Source: Monosporascus cannonballus
Lineage: Eukaryota; Ascomycota; Sordariomycetes; Xylariales
DNA: 64,000 nt
Assembly (NCBI GenBank): GCA_004154925.1
Contig: QJNS01000002.1
Coordinates: 620,001-684,000, forward strand
Direction: 5' to 3'
Shown one piece after another: positions 63,501-64,000 of the stretch; within the stretch, counting starts at the first letter, position 1; every line of letters begins with the position of its first letter. The translations under genes and the position numbers were made by a program. Under the pieces are notes generated by a model. It saw nothing but the letters and a program-made list of their open reading frames with translations. It had not been told where the DNA came from and did not search any database.

Positions 63501-64000
63501 GATAATCTCTTTAAAATAAAATTCTTTTATTAAGTTATTTTCGTAATTAGTAATTCTACAATTCTGCCGAATAGGTATAACGTTCGTTTTATTCAAAATA
63601 AATTAATTTCTAATTAAATTTAATTTAAAATCTTATATTTAATTTTAACCGAGAATAACTATACATTCTTAAATATTCAATTTCTATATATACTACATAT
63701 ATTGTGTTAGATAAATTCGATAATTAACATGATTTAAAAGATGGTTTATAGAATAATTATAATTAATCGTTAAAAGTCTATTAAAATCCTAATAAGTTTT
63801 ATAAGTAAATTTTAATATTTATAATAAATGTATATCAAATTAAAATCCAATTTCATATTTTGTTTAAATTATTTTAATTCGATAATAATCGCATTAAAAC
63901 TAAATTAATAAGGTCATTTTATTTTATTAATGTTTTCCTTAAAATATTTATAAAAAGTATAGAAATTACTAATAATAATAATAGTAATAAAATACATTAT
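60510..64000. other. AT-rich desert to right edge
   Basis: No recognisable genes, RNA genes or paired repeats. A 62-codon plus-strand frame at 60558-60746 has no known motif. Cytosines remain mostly in CpG up to about 61.8 kb and become rarer afterwards. Confidence 0.55.

Noticed and set aside
1..64000. CRISPR arrays, rRNA genes and intact tRNA genes
   Set aside because: None seen. The repeats present are LTR-type, MITE-type or simple A/T repeats; the only tRNA-like signal is the B-box motif at 18267.

Overview
The window looks like part of a filamentous ascomycete (Pezizomycotina) chromosome with a compartmentalised, RIP-affected genome. A compact island of normal-composition DNA (about 20.4-31.2 kb) with intron-containing genes sits between two very AT-rich blocks (1-20.3 kb and 31.2-64 kb). 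In those blocks almost every long reading frame is broken, and most surviving cytosines are in CpG. This is the pattern left by repeat-induced point mutation (C to T, mainly outside CpG). Introns of 51-85 bp with GT..AG ends and CTAAC/CTGAC-like branch sites support a filamentous fungus. I cannot name the species.

Left block (1-20.3 kb). 1-5.3 kb is the 3' part of a Ty3/Gypsy chromovirus cut by the window edge. 5.74-12.32 kb is a complete but dead chromovirus with two LTRs and a TAATA target duplication. 12.57-13.05 kb is a miniature element with 123-bp direct terminal repeats. 15.4-16.8 kb holds a dead Fot1/pogo-type transposase on the minus strand. 17.99-18.46 kb is another small element with flanking 85-bp direct repeats. 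The remainder is featureless AT-rich DNA.

Gene island (20.4-31.2 kb). There are four supported protein-coding genes: a calponin-homology, transgelin-like actin-binding protein (minus); a mitochondrial complex I assembly factor of the NDUFAF2/NDUFA12-like family (plus, divergent from the first); an unidentified four-exon protein (minus); and a short-chain dehydrogenase/reductase (minus). A coding-like scrap remains at the left edge. The genes do not form an obvious pathway or cluster; they read as ordinary housekeeping or accessory genes.

Right block (31.2-64 kb). The compositional switch falls exactly on the terminus of a minus-strand LTR (31191). That LTR is split by chromovirus 2 (31257-38008, 404-bp LTRs, GAATA duplication). 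Next is chromovirus 3 (38516-52712). It carries a 289-bp MITE-like insert flanked by TTAA, two solo LTRs, and a complete antisense chromovirus 4 (44392-50959, 404-bp LTRs). Chromovirus 5 (54049-60504, minus, TTAAT duplication) follows. All five numbered elements and the partial one at the left edge retain degraded chromodomain sequence at the end of pol. This fits the known tendency of such elements to integrate into heterochromatin.

Most notable for follow-up: a conserved antisense coding-like block between pol and the 3' LTR of the chromoviruses; weaker RIP at the outer edges of each element; little-mutated small insertions inside heavily mutated elements, giving an insertion chronology; and a calponin-homology protein with a calponin-like repeat on each side of a long coiled coil.
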